A model generated the notes under the pieces. The model was not told the origin of the DNA. It saw nothing but the letters and a program-made list of their open reading frames with translations, and searched no databases. Below, in pieces: positions 8,261 through 15,914 of a stretch of DNA of 36,872 bases. The stretch is from Terriglobales bacterium. GTDB lineage: Bacteria > Acidobacteriota > Terriglobia > Terriglobales > Acidobacteriaceae. The stretch's first letter is position 1. The number at the start of each line of letters is the position of its first letter. Where the stretch lies: contig JASHOU010000030.1 of the NCBI GenBank assembly GCA_030038475.1, forward strand, positions 1-36,872, written 5' to 3'. The translations under genes and the position numbers were made by a program.

Positions 8261-9019
8261 ATGGTCGTCAACCTGGCAACAGTGGCATTCAGTCATTTCC
8301 ATCTTTTGGCCACCTGGCTCTTGCAGGATCAGGGCTCGGTCGGTTGGGACCCGATCTCGCTGTGGAAGCAAATGGGTATTCTGGCGAAGGTCGTGGTCAT
8401 CGTTTTGTTCATTATGTCGGGCTGGTCGATCGGCGTCATGATTGACCGCTGGATGGCATTCAACGCCGCCCGCAATCAATCTCGCTCGTTCGCGCCGGCA
8501 GTCGCCGGGGCGTTGCGCGAAGGCAAAATCGACGAAGCCATCAAAGTCGCCGAGCGCAACAAGAAAAGTCACCTCGCCAAGGTGGTCACAGCCGGCCTGA
8601 TGGAGTTCAAGGCTCATCAGGATAGCCCCGGAGAAATTCCCGGCGAGACGATTGAAGCCTCGAAGCGCGCTCTGGAGCGTACCGAAGCCATCGTGCACGC
8701 CGAACTGAAGCGTGGCCTGGGCGGCCTCGCGACCATCGGTTCGACGGCGCCATTTGTGGGACTGTTCGGGACCGTGGTCGGCATTCTCAACGCCTTCAAC
8801 GGCATCGCCAAGGAAAAGGCAACCGGTCTAGCAGCCGTCGCCGGTGGTATTTCCGAAGCGCTCGTAACCACGGCCGTCGGCTTGTTCGTGGCCATTCCGG
8901 CGGTCATGATGTTCAACTATTTGACCGGCAGAGTGGAAGCCTTCGACGTGGAGATGGATAACTCCTCGAGCGAGTTGATCGACTACTTCCTCAAGCGCCG
9001 GAGCATGCGCCGGTCGTAG
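8261..9019 (+). CDS. exbB: ExbB/TolQ/MotA-type proton channel protein
   Basis: ExbB forms the pentameric inner-membrane scaffold of the proton channel that energises TonB. The 252-residue protein has a first span around residues 45-65 (ILAKVVVIVLFIMSGWSIGVMIDRW), a cytoplasmic helical region, and the hallmark second and third spans: RGLGGLATIGSTAPFVGLFGTVVGILNAF and GLAAVAGGISEALVTTAVGLFVAIPAVMMFNYL. The TVVGI and EALVTTAVGL motifs are typical of the MotA/TolQ/ExbB family. A strong GAGGAGG Shine-Dalgarno precedes the ATG. It is followed by two exbD genes. ExbB versus TolQ cannot be separated by eye; the tonB neighbour favours ExbB. Confidence 0.94.
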   Translation: MVVNLATVAFSHFHLLATWLLQDQGSVGWDPISLWKQMGILAKVVVIVLFIMSGWSIGVMIDRWMAFNAARNQSRSFAPAVAGALREGKIDEAIKVAERNKKSHLAKVVTAGLMEFKAHQDSPGEIPGETIEASKRALERTEAIVHAELKRGLGGLATIGSTAPFVGLFGTVVGILNAFNGIAKEKATGLAAVAGGISEALVTTAVGLFVAIPAVMMFNYLTGRVEAFDVEMDNSSSELIDYFLKRRSMRRS

Positions 9020-9051
9020 CTTCTGAGGCTGCGCACATGAGTTGCTGAACA

Positions 9052-9072
9052 GGCGCCGGGCGTTCCGGCGCC
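9052..9072. other. perfect hairpin between exbB and exbD
   Basis: GGCGCCGG and CCGGCGCC form an 8-bp GC-only stem with a 5-base loop, 33 bases after the exbB stop. There is no T-run, so it is not a classical terminator. It could stabilise the exbB mRNA end or reduce read-through; that role is inference. Confidence 0.6.
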
Positions 9073-9146
9073 CGCTCCTCCTCATCCTCACAGTCCGGAT
9101 TAACAGAAAGCGGTTAACGGCAAGCGCACGCAGGAGACAGAATTCC

Positions 9147-9626
9147 ATGGCATTAGCAAAAAGAAACGAAGCAGCCAACGTCACTTCCGACATCAACGTC
9201 ACGCCAATGGTGGATGTGATGCTGGTCCTGCTCATCATCTTCATGGTTGTTACGCCCATGCTGCAACATGGCGTGCCCGTGGATATGGCCAAGGTCAATA
9301 ATCCCGAGGATATGCACGACGCCGACAAGGAAGATGCGCTGCTGGTTGCAGTCACTCGCGACGACAAGGTTTTTTTCGGCAACGATCTGGTCAAGCCCGA
9401 CGATCTTACCCAGAAAATCAAGGACAAATTGACCAATCGCACAGACAAACGGGTATTTTTGAAAGCCGACATGCGCGCCAAGTTCGGCTGGGTGGTTGAG
9501 GTCGTCGACGATGTTCGCGCCGCCGGAGTGGACCAACTCGGCCTGTTGACCGATCAGAAGAAGTCGGGAGCGCTGGCGCCGGGCACGACTCCGACTCCGC
9601 CACCGGCGCCGTCGGGCGGCCAATAA
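9147..9626 (+). CDS. exbD: ExbD/TolR biopolymer transport protein (first copy)
   Basis: ExbD sits inside the ExbB pentamer and its membrane Asp relays protons. The 159-residue product has the N-terminal tail, then INVTPMVDVMLVLLIIFMVVTPML (residues about 20-43) with the key Asp in VDVMLVLL. The periplasmic domain ends in DVRAAGVDQLGLLTDQKK, followed by a Pro-rich tail (TPTPPPAPSG). The ATG at 9147 is chosen because AGGAGA lies about 11 bases upstream and the family alignment begins there; the open frame extends upstream but is not ExbD-like. It is followed after 34 bases by a second, clearly different exbD. Confidence 0.93.
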   Translation: MALAKRNEAANVTSDINVTPMVDVMLVLLIIFMVVTPMLQHGVPVDMAKVNNPEDMHDADKEDALLVAVTRDDKVFFGNDLVKPDDLTQKIKDKLTNRTDKRVFLKADMRAKFGWVVEVVDDVRAAGVDQLGLLTDQKKSGALAPGTTPTPPPAPSGGQ

Positions 9627-9660
9627 GAAGGGCTTAGCGAGCAGTTAAGAGGAGATCGTT

Positions 9661-10101
9661 ATGGGTATGGCAGTCGGCCCCAAAGGGGGCCAAAACGCAA
9701 ACATGAACGTCACGCCGCTGATCGACGTGTTGCTGGTGCTGCTGATTATTTTCATGGTCATCACACCGCTGACACCGAAAGGCTTAGAAGCCCTGGTACC
9801 CCAGCCTCCGCCCAAGGATCAGAAACAGCCTCCGCCCAGCGATCGCACGATCGTGGTGCAGTTGATCGACCACGGCACCGGTAACTCTCCTGGACTGAAG
9901 ATCAATCAGGACGAAGCTACCTGGGAGACGCTGCAGGGCCGACTCGAAGACATCTTCAAGACGCGCGCGGAAAAAGTCATGTTCGTGAAGGGCGATGATA
10001 ACGTTCCCTTTGCCGATGTGGCCAGCGTCATCGATATTGCGCATTCGGCTGGCGTCGACAAGGTTGGCCTGATCACGGCCAAGATCGAAGCGGGGGGTTA
10101 G
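9661..10101 (+). CDS. exbD: ExbD/TolR biopolymer transport protein (second copy)
   Basis: The 146-residue protein repeats the ExbD layout: MNVTPLIDVLLVLLIIFMVITPL (residues about 15-37) with the proton-relay Asp in IDVLLVLL, a Pro/Gln-rich linker (QPPPKDQKQPPPSD), and a periplasmic domain ending in VASVIDIAHSAGVDKVGLITAKIE. GAGGAG precedes the ATG by about 6 bases. Sequence outside the membrane segment differs strongly from the first copy, so this is an old paralogue. Paired exbD genes after one exbB suggest a hetero-dimeric ExbD inside the ExbB ring. Confidence 0.93.
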   Translation: MGMAVGPKGGQNANMNVTPLIDVLLVLLIIFMVITPLTPKGLEALVPQPPPKDQKQPPPSDRTIVVQLIDHGTGNSPGLKINQDEATWETLQGRLEDIFKTRAEKVMFVKGDDNVPFADVASVIDIAHSAGVDKVGLITAKIEAGG

Positions 10102-10164
10102 AATCTCCGGATTGGTTATCGCTCAAGCCACCATAGAGGCATTTGTTGAATAGCTTTTAAAATT

Positions 10165-10194
10165 GTCATCCCGAGCGAAGCGAGTGATCCGCAG
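10165..10194. repeat. dispersed repeat, copy 1
   Basis: The stretch begins GTCATCCCGAGCGAAGCGAG and ends GTGATCCGCAG. A near-identical word (GTCATCCTGAGCGAAGCGA) occurs at 36313 and a truncated one at 36514. All are intergenic. It contains the short palindrome-like CGAGCGAAGCGAG. Confidence 0.65.
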
Positions 10195-10284
10195 TTGGTC
10201 GCAGAAGGCGGGTCTCGCGCGTCGTCGAGGATAGGGGTAGCTCGCGTTTGTGCAGCACCACACCAGAGGGAGATTTATAAAGCA

Positions 10285-11103
10285 ATGAAAACTACGCAAA
10301 GGCTACTGGTAGTAATCGCCGCCGTGCTGGTCGTGCTCGCCAGCACTGGCTGCGACAAACTCAAGGCACGGGATAATCTCAACAAGGGTGTGCAGGCCTA
10401 TAAGAATTCGAAGTATGAGGATGCGATTAACCACTTTCAGCAAGCCGTCGCGCTTGACCCGTCGCTGATCAACGCCCGCCTCTACTTGGCTACAGCTTTT
10501 GCCCAGCAGTATATTCCCGGCGCCGATACTCCAGACAACAATCGTTACGGCGAGCAGGCGATTGAACAGTATAAAGAAGTGCTCAAAGTCGATCCTAAGA
10601 ATATCAACAGCATCAAAGGCATCGCCTACCTGTATCTTCAGATGAAGAAATTCGATTTGGCCAAGGAATACTACAAGAAGGCTTCCGAGGCCGATCCCAA
10701 TGATCCCGAGCCGTATTACTCGGTTGCCGTCATCGACTGGACGCAGACCTATGTACCGCGGCAGGAAGAGCGCGCCAAGCTGGGCATGAAGCCCGATGAC
10801 TCGCTGCCCGCCAAGGACAAAAAGGTCTGCGAGACCCTGAAAGAGAAGAACACGCCCGACGTTGAGGATGGTATCAACAACCTGAATAAGGCGCTGCAAC
10901 TGCGTCCTGACTACGATGACGCCATGGCCTATTTGAACCTCATGTACCGGGAACGCGCCGACATCCAGTGCGATGATCCGGCAGCACGCGCCGCGGACTT
11001 GAAAACCGCGGACGAATGGGTTGATAAAACCATGGCCACCAAAAAAGCGAAGGCAGAAAAACAGCCCGGCGGTGGTGGCATCGTCATGGATCAGAATAAA
11101 TAA
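10285..11103 (+). CDS. TPR-repeat lipoprotein
   Basis: The 272-residue product has a lipoprotein signal peptide with lipobox LASTGC (acylated Cys23), so it is a membrane-attached periplasmic or outer-membrane lipoprotein. The mature part carries tetratricopeptide repeats: KARDNLNKGVQAYKNSKYEDAINHFQQAVALDPS, then GEQAIEQYKEVLKVDPKNINSIKGIAYLYLQMKKFDLAKEYYKKASEADPNDPE, and VEDGINNLNKALQLRPDYDDAMAYLNLMYRERADI. The start ATG 10285 is set by the signal peptide. It follows exbD2 in the same orientation, and a strong hairpin terminator lies after it, so it may close the Ton operon. A scaffold role for the Ton complex is inference. Confidence 0.9.
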   Translation: MKTTQRLLVVIAAVLVVLASTGCDKLKARDNLNKGVQAYKNSKYEDAINHFQQAVALDPSLINARLYLATAFAQQYIPGADTPDNNRYGEQAIEQYKEVLKVDPKNINSIKGIAYLYLQMKKFDLAKEYYKKASEADPNDPEPYYSVAVIDWTQTYVPRQEERAKLGMKPDDSLPAKDKKVCETLKEKNTPDVEDGINNLNKALQLRPDYDDAMAYLNLMYRERADIQCDDPAARAADLKTADEWVDKTMATKKAKAEKQPGGGGIVMDQNK

Positions 11104-11106
11104 ATA

Positions 11107-11165
11107 CCCAGCACTCGGAAACCAGTAGCCAGTATTCAGTGGGTTTAAAGAGCTGAATGCTGGCT
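11107..11165. repeat. heptamer repeat arms forming the terminator
   Basis: Right after the TPR gene, 7-base units run from 11107 to 11141 (CCCAGCA, a poor unit, ACCAGTA, GCCAGTA, TTCAGTG). The opposite strand at 11152-11165 gives GCCAGCA and TTCAGCT. The arms face each other and build the hairpin at 11127-11165. Confidence 0.6.
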
Positions 11166-11170
11166 GTTTT
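11127..11170 (+). terminator. rho-independent terminator of the exb/TPR block
   Basis: AGCCAGTATTCAG (11127-11139) pairs with CTGAATGCTGGCT (11153-11165) over 13 positions with one G-T pair; the loop is 13 bases, and GTTTT follows. It lies 23 bases after the TPR stop codon. Confidence 0.75.
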
Positions 11171-11235
11171 CATTGGGGAGAGCTTTGTGGATCGCCTCCT
11201 CGGTTGCACTCTCCAAACGAAATCCGAATAACCGA

Positions 11236-11274
11236 TGTGACCGATCACAAGCGCATGTGATCTGCCCACATGCG
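11236..11274. promoter_or_regulatory. cluster of three overlapping inverted repeats upstream of accC
   Basis: Three inverted repeats overlap: TGTGA-N4-TCACA (11236-11249), GATCACA-N6-TGTGATC (11243-11262) and CGCATGTG-N7-CACATGCG (11252-11274). The middle one has perfect 7-base arms and the last perfect 8-base arms. They lie 60-100 bases before the accC ATG, where an operator would be expected. The TGTGA/TCACA words recall CRP/FNR-type sites, but the N4 spacing of the first is not canonical. Confidence 0.5.
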
Positions 11275-11333
11275 TGGCAGCCTGCCGCGCAGGTAGAATC
11301 ATGAACGGTTCTGATGCGGGCTGAACTACCTGA

Positions 11334-12881
11334 ATGTTCAAGAAGATTCTGATCGCCAACCGGGGAGAGATCGCGGTGCGCATCCTACGGGCCTGCCGCG
11401 AAATGGGCATCGCCACCGTCGCCGTCTACTCCGATGTCGACCGCGCTGCGCTGCATGTCCGCAAATCCGACGAAGCCTATCCCATCGGTCCGGCTCCTGC
11501 CTCTGAATCGTATCTGCGGATGGATAAGATCCTCGATGTAGCCAAACGCTCGGGCGCTGAGGCGATCCATCCCGGTTACGGCTTTCTTTCGGAGAATGCG
11601 AAATTCGCGCAGGCGTGCGTTGACGCGGGCGTGAAGTTTATTGGGCCAACGCCGCACTCCATGAACCTGATGGGATCGAAAACCAGCGCCCGTCAGCAGA
11701 TGGAAAAAGCCGGCATCCCATTTGTTCCCGGAACCTCGCGCGGTCTCGCCTCGTTCGAAGAAGGCGAACAAGTTGCCGAGCGCGTAGGCTATCCCGTGAT
11801 GCTGAAAGCCGCGGCTGGCGGCGGCGGCAAGGGCATGCGCCTGGTGCGCACGCGCCAGGAACTTCGCTCCGCCCTCGAATCCGCGCAGAGCGAGGCGCAG
11901 CGTTCGTTTGGCGACAGCGAAGTTTATATCGAAAAGGCCATTGTCAATCCCCGCCACATCGAGATGCAGGTGCTGGCCGACGAACACGGCCATACCGTCT
12001 GGCTCGGCGAGCGCGAGTGTTCCATCCAGCGCCGCCACCAAAAAGTCCTCGAGGAAGCGCCTTCTCCAATTGTCGATTCCGACATGCGGCGTCGCATGGG
12101 AGAAGTCGCCGTCAAGGTCGCGCAGGCGGCGGATTACACCAATGCCGGCACCGTCGAATTCCTCGTCGATCAAAGCAAGAACTTCTACTTCCTCGAAATG
12201 AACACGCGCCTGCAAGTGGAGCATCCGGTCACCGAACTGACCACCGGACTCGACCTCGTGCACTTGCAGATTCGTATCGCCGCCGGTGAAAAGCTGCCCT
12301 TTGCGCAGTCCGACGTGGCCATTCGTGGGCACGCTATCGAGTGCCGCGTCTATGCCGAAGATCCCGACAACAATTATTTTCCCAGTCCCGGCAAAATCAC
12401 CGTCCTGTTGCAGCCCTCGGGGCCTGGAATTCGCCGTGACAGCGGCGTCTACGAGGGCTGGAATGTTCCCATGGATTACGATCCACTGCTCGCCAAACTG
12501 ATCGGCTACGCGACCAACCGGAAGCAGGCCGTCATGCGGCTGGAGCGCGCTCTCTACGAATACTTCGTGGCCGGCATCAAGACCAACATCTCGCTCTTCC
12601 AGCGCATTCTCGGCGATGCCGACTTCCAGGCGGGAAAGCTCGATACCGGTTATCTCGACCGCCTGCTGGCCAAAGCCAACCCAGCCGTCTCCGTGCTGGT
12701 GCCAAAGTCTGAAATTGCTGGCCTTGAGAAGATTGCTGCAATCGCCGCCGGAATGTTTGCCGTGCTCGAACCAGTTTCGCTGGAGTCAGATTCGACAGCC
12801 AATAAGAATGGAAGTGCGGGAGCAAACGGGTCCGTTTCCTCGAGGTGGAAACAGATGGGACGATCGGAAACGCTTCGCTGA
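11334..12881 (+). CDS. accC: biotin carboxylase (acyl-CoA/acetyl-CoA carboxylase subunit)
   Basis: Biotin carboxylase uses ATP and bicarbonate to carboxylate biotin on its carrier protein. The 515-residue product shows the full ATP-grasp enzyme: MFKKILIANRGEIAVRILRACREMG at the start, HPGYGFLSENAKFA, the Gly-rich loop AAAGGGGKGMRLV, ECSIQRRHQKVLEEAPS, FLEMNTRLQVEHPVTE with metal ligands and catalytic Arg, and the RVYAEDP block. It is about 60 residues longer than E. coli AccC; the extra C-terminus (after about residue 455) is Ala/Ser/Asn-rich and probably disordered. The carrier protein gene follows at once, but no carboxyltransferase gene is in the window, so acetyl-, propionyl- or other acyl-CoA specificity is open. 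Confidence 0.95.
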   Translation: MFKKILIANRGEIAVRILRACREMGIATVAVYSDVDRAALHVRKSDEAYPIGPAPASESYLRMDKILDVAKRSGAEAIHPGYGFLSENAKFAQACVDAGVKFIGPTPHSMNLMGSKTSARQQMEKAGIPFVPGTSRGLASFEEGEQVAERVGYPVMLKAAAGGGGKGMRLVRTRQELRSALESAQSEAQRSFGDSEVYIEKAIVNPRHIEMQVLADEHGHTVWLGERECSIQRRHQKVLEEAPSPIVDSDMRRRMGEVAVKVAQAADYTNAGTVEFLVDQSKNFYFLEMNTRLQVEHPVTELTTGLDLVHLQIRIAAGEKLPFAQSDVAIRGHAIECRVYAEDPDNNYFPSPGKITVLLQPSGPGIRRDSGVYEGWNVPMDYDPLLAKLIGYATNRKQAVMRLERALYEYFVAGIKTNISLFQRILGDADFQAGKLDTGYLDRLLAKANPAVSVLVPKSEIAGLEKIAAIAAGMFAVLEPVSLESDSTANKNGSAGANGSVSSRWKQMGRSETLR

Positions 12882-12939
12882 TCCTATGCTCTACTGATCC
12901 ATGCTCGATTGGTCCATGTTCTATTGATCGTATGATCTA
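12878..12939 (+). repeat. 15/16-bp tandem repeat spanning accC stop and carrier start
   Basis: Four units of 16, 15, 15 and 16 bases occupy 12878-12893, 12894-12908, 12909-12923 and 12924-12939. Typical units are CTGATCCATGCTCGA and TTGGTCCATGTTCTA. Each unit has an ATG (12886, 12901, 12916, 12932). The accC stop TGA (12879-12881) is in the first and the carrier start ATG in the last. The three earlier ATGs are in another frame and open only tiny frames that stop at TGA. Confidence 0.85.
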
Positions 12940-13429
12940 CGAAGTCATCGTCGGAGGAAAACCGCACCGGCTGGAACTGGAAAAAGCCGACGGCGCCTGG
13001 GAGTGCCGTCTTGACGGAATATCCATTCCCGTTGACGCACTGATCCCGCGCCGCGACGTCTTGTCTCTGCTGGTCCACGGGCAATCCTACGAAGTCAAGC
13101 GCGAGCAGACCGCAACCGATCTCCACCTGTGGATCCGTGGCGCGCGGTTTGCGGTCGAATTGCGCGATCCGCGCTCGCTGCGCTCACGGCAAAAAGCTGC
13201 TGGAGACGAAAAAGGTCCGCGCAAAATTCTGGCTCCCATGCCCGGACGCGTTGTGCGCCTGTTAGTCGCGGAGAATTCAGACGTCGATGCCGGCCAGGGC
13301 ATCGTCGTGGTCGAAGCCATGAAAATGCAAAACGAAATCAAGTCGCCCAAAAAAGGAGTGGTCAAGAAAATATCGACGATTCCAGGCGCGGCGGTGAACA
13401 ATGGCGACGTACTTGCCATTGTGGAGTAA
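12932..13429 (+). CDS. biotin carboxyl carrier protein
   Basis: The 165-residue protein carries the biotin that AccC carboxylates. The C-terminal biotinyl domain (about residues 95-165) has APMPGRVVRLLVAENSDVDAGQGIVVVEAMKMQNEIKSPKKGVVKKI; the Lys of EAMKM is the biotinylation site. The N-terminal half (MIYEVIVGGKPHRLELEKADG ... YEVKREQTATDLHLWIRGARFAVELRD) resembles the BT-type domain linking carboxylase and biotin domains in propionyl-CoA-type carboxylases, rather than the Ala/Pro linker of AccB. ATG 12932 is chosen because homology starts there; the upstream frame consists of 15-bp repeat. No Shine-Dalgarno is visible, so translation may be coupled to accC, which ends 50 bases before. Confidence 0.93.
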   Translation: MIYEVIVGGKPHRLELEKADGAWECRLDGISIPVDALIPRRDVLSLLVHGQSYEVKREQTATDLHLWIRGARFAVELRDPRSLRSRQKAAGDEKGPRKILAPMPGRVVRLLVAENSDVDAGQGIVVVEAMKMQNEIKSPKKGVVKKISTIPGAAVNNGDVLAIVE

Positions 13430-13557
13430 CCGTCGCAGATTCTAATATCTTTTCGGTGACCTGGTCGAAAACCACTACAGCCCAAGTACCTCCGTCATCT
13501 CAGGCCCGATTTGACCGGCGCGTAACATTGAGAGAGATCGCAAGGGCGAACACTCTC

Positions 13558-14226
13558 ATGAAACTCCAGCGCATTATCAGTTTCGCAACTTTGGCAATCT
13601 CGATTCTCACGCTTGTCCTCGTATTAAGGCGCCCCACGCCGGTTGCGCCGTCGCTTCCGCCTGCAGCCGTCGCGGCGAACGCGCGTTCCTTTGAGGAAAA
13701 ATTAAATCAACTGGCGCAGCCGAAGCTGGCCGGCGACGCTCCGAGCGAAGTCCGGATGAATTCCGGCGAATTGTCGGCCGGACTCGCCGAAGCGGCTGGC
13801 CTGCTGGCCGCAGCCACGCCATCCTCCACGAACGCTCCCGCCAGTCCTGCTTCAGGCTCGCCCTCAGCAGCATCTTCATCCGCGGGACCTTCTTCCGCAG
13901 GGCCTGGAATGCAGTTCCCCGGCTCTGTACCCGATATTAAGGATTACCAGGTCTCGATGGATGGTGACATTGTTCGTGGCCAATTTCTCACTCAGATTGC
14001 CGGCAAAGACGTCTATCTGACCCTCGCCGGCCATCTGGGCGCGAAAGACGGCTATGCCACATTCGACGCCACCGAGGTGAAGCTGGGCGATCTTTCCGTT
14101 CCTGTGTCGCTCGTGAACGAAGTCTTGCAGAAAAAACTTGCCGAGCAGCACGATCAGCTCAAGCTGCCCCCGAATGTGAAGGACATCAAAGTCGAAAACG
14201 GCGAGCTCGTGCTCGAAGAGAAATAA
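13558..14226 (+). CDS. membrane-anchored protein of unknown function
   Basis: The 222-residue product has an N-terminal uncleaved anchor (LQRIISFATLAISILTLVLVLRRP, about residues 3-26), a Ser/Ala/Pro-rich linker (about residues 95-120) and a C-terminal domain from FPGSVPDIKDYQVSMDGDIVRGQFLTQIAGKDVYLTLAGHLG to the end. The C-terminal domain reads as alternating strands, with DATEVKLGDLSVPVSLVNEVLQKKLAEQHDQLKLPPNVKDIKVENGELVLEE; the ending (sites for 'variable loop, then DIKVENGELVLE') recalls LmeA/DUF2993-like lipid-binding proteins, but I am not sure of this. ATG 13558 is chosen because of the anchor. The linker includes two 15-bp units (13876-13905). It follows the carrier protein by 128 bases. 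Confidence 0.75.
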   Translation: MKLQRIISFATLAISILTLVLVLRRPTPVAPSLPPAAVAANARSFEEKLNQLAQPKLAGDAPSEVRMNSGELSAGLAEAAGLLAAATPSSTNAPASPASGSPSAASSSAGPSSAGPGMQFPGSVPDIKDYQVSMDGDIVRGQFLTQIAGKDVYLTLAGHLGAKDGYATFDATEVKLGDLSVPVSLVNEVLQKKLAEQHDQLKLPPNVKDIKVENGELVLEEK

Positions 14227-14290
14227 AAAAAGAGAAATAGCGAAAAGAAAAATAGCAGGTCCAGGCCGCGAGGAAACGTATCTGTTGTCC

Positions 14291-14325
14291 GGCTCGCGGC
14301 TCGCAGCTCGTAGCCCGCAGCGCGC
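14291..14325. repeat. heptamer tandem repeat (GGCTCGC type)
   Basis: Five consecutive 7-base units run from 14291: GGCTCGC twice, then AGCTCGT, AGCCCGC and AGCGCGC. The array lies in the 274-base spacer before the sigma-54 activator gene, on one strand only. Confidence 0.75.
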
Positions 14326-14421
14326 GCGCATCGCAGCAAAACTCAGCTCCTCGACAAACCCGGCAGAAATGCTCGCTAATCATGAAACTCCGTTTGTAAA
14401 GCAAAATTTGCCCGGGCCTCT

Positions 14422-14433
14422 AAACTATAGTTT
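14422..14433. promoter_or_regulatory. 12-bp perfect palindrome
   Basis: AAACTATAGTTT is fully palindromic and lies about 70 bases upstream of the sigma-54 activator start, where an operator or promoter element would be expected. It contains TATAGT, a fair -10 match, but no -35 at the right distance. Confidence 0.35.
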
Positions 14434-14500
14434 CCTTTCGATAGAACCTTCTAATCTCCAGCTAATCTCTTTCTAACCGCGATTGTTTCCAATCGTCGAT

Positions 14501-15721
14501 ATGACGAGCTTCCCACTTCCACCCAACCACGCCCAACACATTTTGGTAGCCAGTCCCAGCACGGTCGTGCGTCAGCGCGTGCTCGAAAGTCTGCGGTCTC
14601 CCATCCGCCGCTTCGAACAAGCCAGCGGAGGCGCCGAAGCTCTGGTGCAACTCGAGAGCGGCTGCTGGCAGATGCTTTTTCTCGATCGCCAACTTCCCGA
14701 CCTGGACGCCGAGGAACTGAGCCAGACCGTCCGCCAGCGTTTTCCCGGGATTGAAGTTGTGCTGCTCGATCCCGAGCTTAAGCCAGAATTCGATCCCCAG
14801 TTCCACGCAACCATCAAGGCTGACGCCACGCTCGAAGACGGACTCGCGTCGGCCGAGAGCCAGCTGCCGCCCAACCAGAATGCCGAAGACGGAGTTCTTC
14901 CCACCTATCATCCCGTTTCGGCCGCTCCTATCCCTGGGCCCGTCCCGGGTCCTCTCCCGGGGATGATTGGCAACTCACCCGCCATGCAACCCGTCTATCA
15001 TCGAGCGCGCCTTCTCGCTCCGCGCAACACAGCGGTGCTGATCACTGGGCCGACGGGCAGCGGCAAAGAAGTTGTCGCCCGTGCCATTCATCAGTTGAGC
15101 TCGCGCGCGGCGCGCACCTTCGCGGTCGTCAACTGCGCCGCCATTCCCGAAACCCTGCTCGAAGCCGAGCTCTTCGGCTATGCCCGCGGCGCCTTCACGG
15201 GCGCCATGCAATCCTATGCCGGAAGAATTCAGACAGCCCAGGGAGGAACGCTCTTTCTCGATGAAATTGGCGAAATGCCGCTCAACCTGCAGCCCAAGCT
15301 GCTGCGTTTTCTGGAGCAGAAAGAACTGCAGCGCCTCGGCAGCAGCGAAGTGGTGCGCGTGGATGCGCGCGTGGTCTCCGCCACCAATGCGCATCTGCTA
15401 TCGCTCGTGCGTGAGGGAAAATTCCGCGAAGACTTGTATTACCGTCTCTGCGGATTCCCCATCGAAATTCCTCCATTGCGCGACCGCCCGGAAGACATTG
15501 CGGCGCTGGTCTCGTACTTCGTGGAGAAATTCCGTTCCGGCTTGCCCGAGCCGCGATTCTCCTCCCATGCCCTGCAACTGCTGAAAACGCATTACTGGGC
15601 CGGGAATATTCGCGAACTGCAGAATGTGATCGAGCGCGCGCTCATCCTCTCCGAGGGTCAAGCAGTGATTCACCCCGAACATCTGTTGCTGGGAGATTCA
15701 AGTTCCCGCAACTCATGTTAG
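14501..15721 (+). CDS. sigma-54 activator with receiver-like domain and no HTH
   Basis: This 406-residue protein has an N-terminal CheY-like domain (about residues 8-120; ILVASPSTVVRQRVLESL ... MLFLDRQLPDLDAEELSQ) that is degenerate: the acidic pocket after the first strand is SPS instead of DD. The AAA+ core has Walker A GPTGSGKE (residues 183-190), the sigma-54-contacting loop GAFTGA (230-235), and Walker B GGTLFLDEIGEMP (from 248). The protein stops soon after the AAA+ lid (AGNIRELQNVIERALILSEGQAVIHPEHLLLGD) with no Fis-type helix-turn-helix. It should be able to activate sigma-54 polymerase but cannot bind an enhancer itself. A histidine kinase and a receiver gene follow. ATG 14501 is preferred over TTG 14483; neither has a strong Shine-Dalgarno. 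Confidence 0.92.
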   Translation: MTSFPLPPNHAQHILVASPSTVVRQRVLESLRSPIRRFEQASGGAEALVQLESGCWQMLFLDRQLPDLDAEELSQTVRQRFPGIEVVLLDPELKPEFDPQFHATIKADATLEDGLASAESQLPPNQNAEDGVLPTYHPVSAAPIPGPVPGPLPGMIGNSPAMQPVYHRARLLAPRNTAVLITGPTGSGKEVVARAIHQLSSRAARTFAVVNCAAIPETLLEAELFGYARGAFTGAMQSYAGRIQTAQGGTLFLDEIGEMPLNLQPKLLRFLEQKELQRLGSSEVVRVDARVVSATNAHLLSLVREGKFREDLYYRLCGFPIEIPPLRDRPEDIAALVSYFVEKFRSGLPEPRFSSHALQLLKTHYWAGNIRELQNVIERALILSEGQAVIHPEHLLLGDSSSRNSC

Positions 15722-15914
15722 TTGCGCGATATTGAGCGTCACGGGCTTGTATTGGAGCGTCACGTGATCGCGCTCAAAGCAAGATACGCTTCAGGCCACG
15801 TCTCTACAGGTAACCTGCCGTGCGGGCAATAGGTCGCCTTCATACGCGCTCCTTATAAACGAGTTCTAAGGCAATTTCTGCCGGGCTGGCATCGACGTTG
15901 CTCTGCACAACTTC
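15722..15914. other. spacer between activator and kinase genes
   Basis: This 193-base spacer has no gene. Two partial copies of the word GAGCGTCACG occur at about 15734 and 15755. No clear promoter or terminator is seen, so the two genes could be co-transcribed. Confidence 0.4.

Noticed and set aside
11236-11249. CRP-type site TGTGA...TCACA
   Set aside because: The arms are separated by 4 bases instead of 6, so I report only an inverted repeat, not a CRP site.
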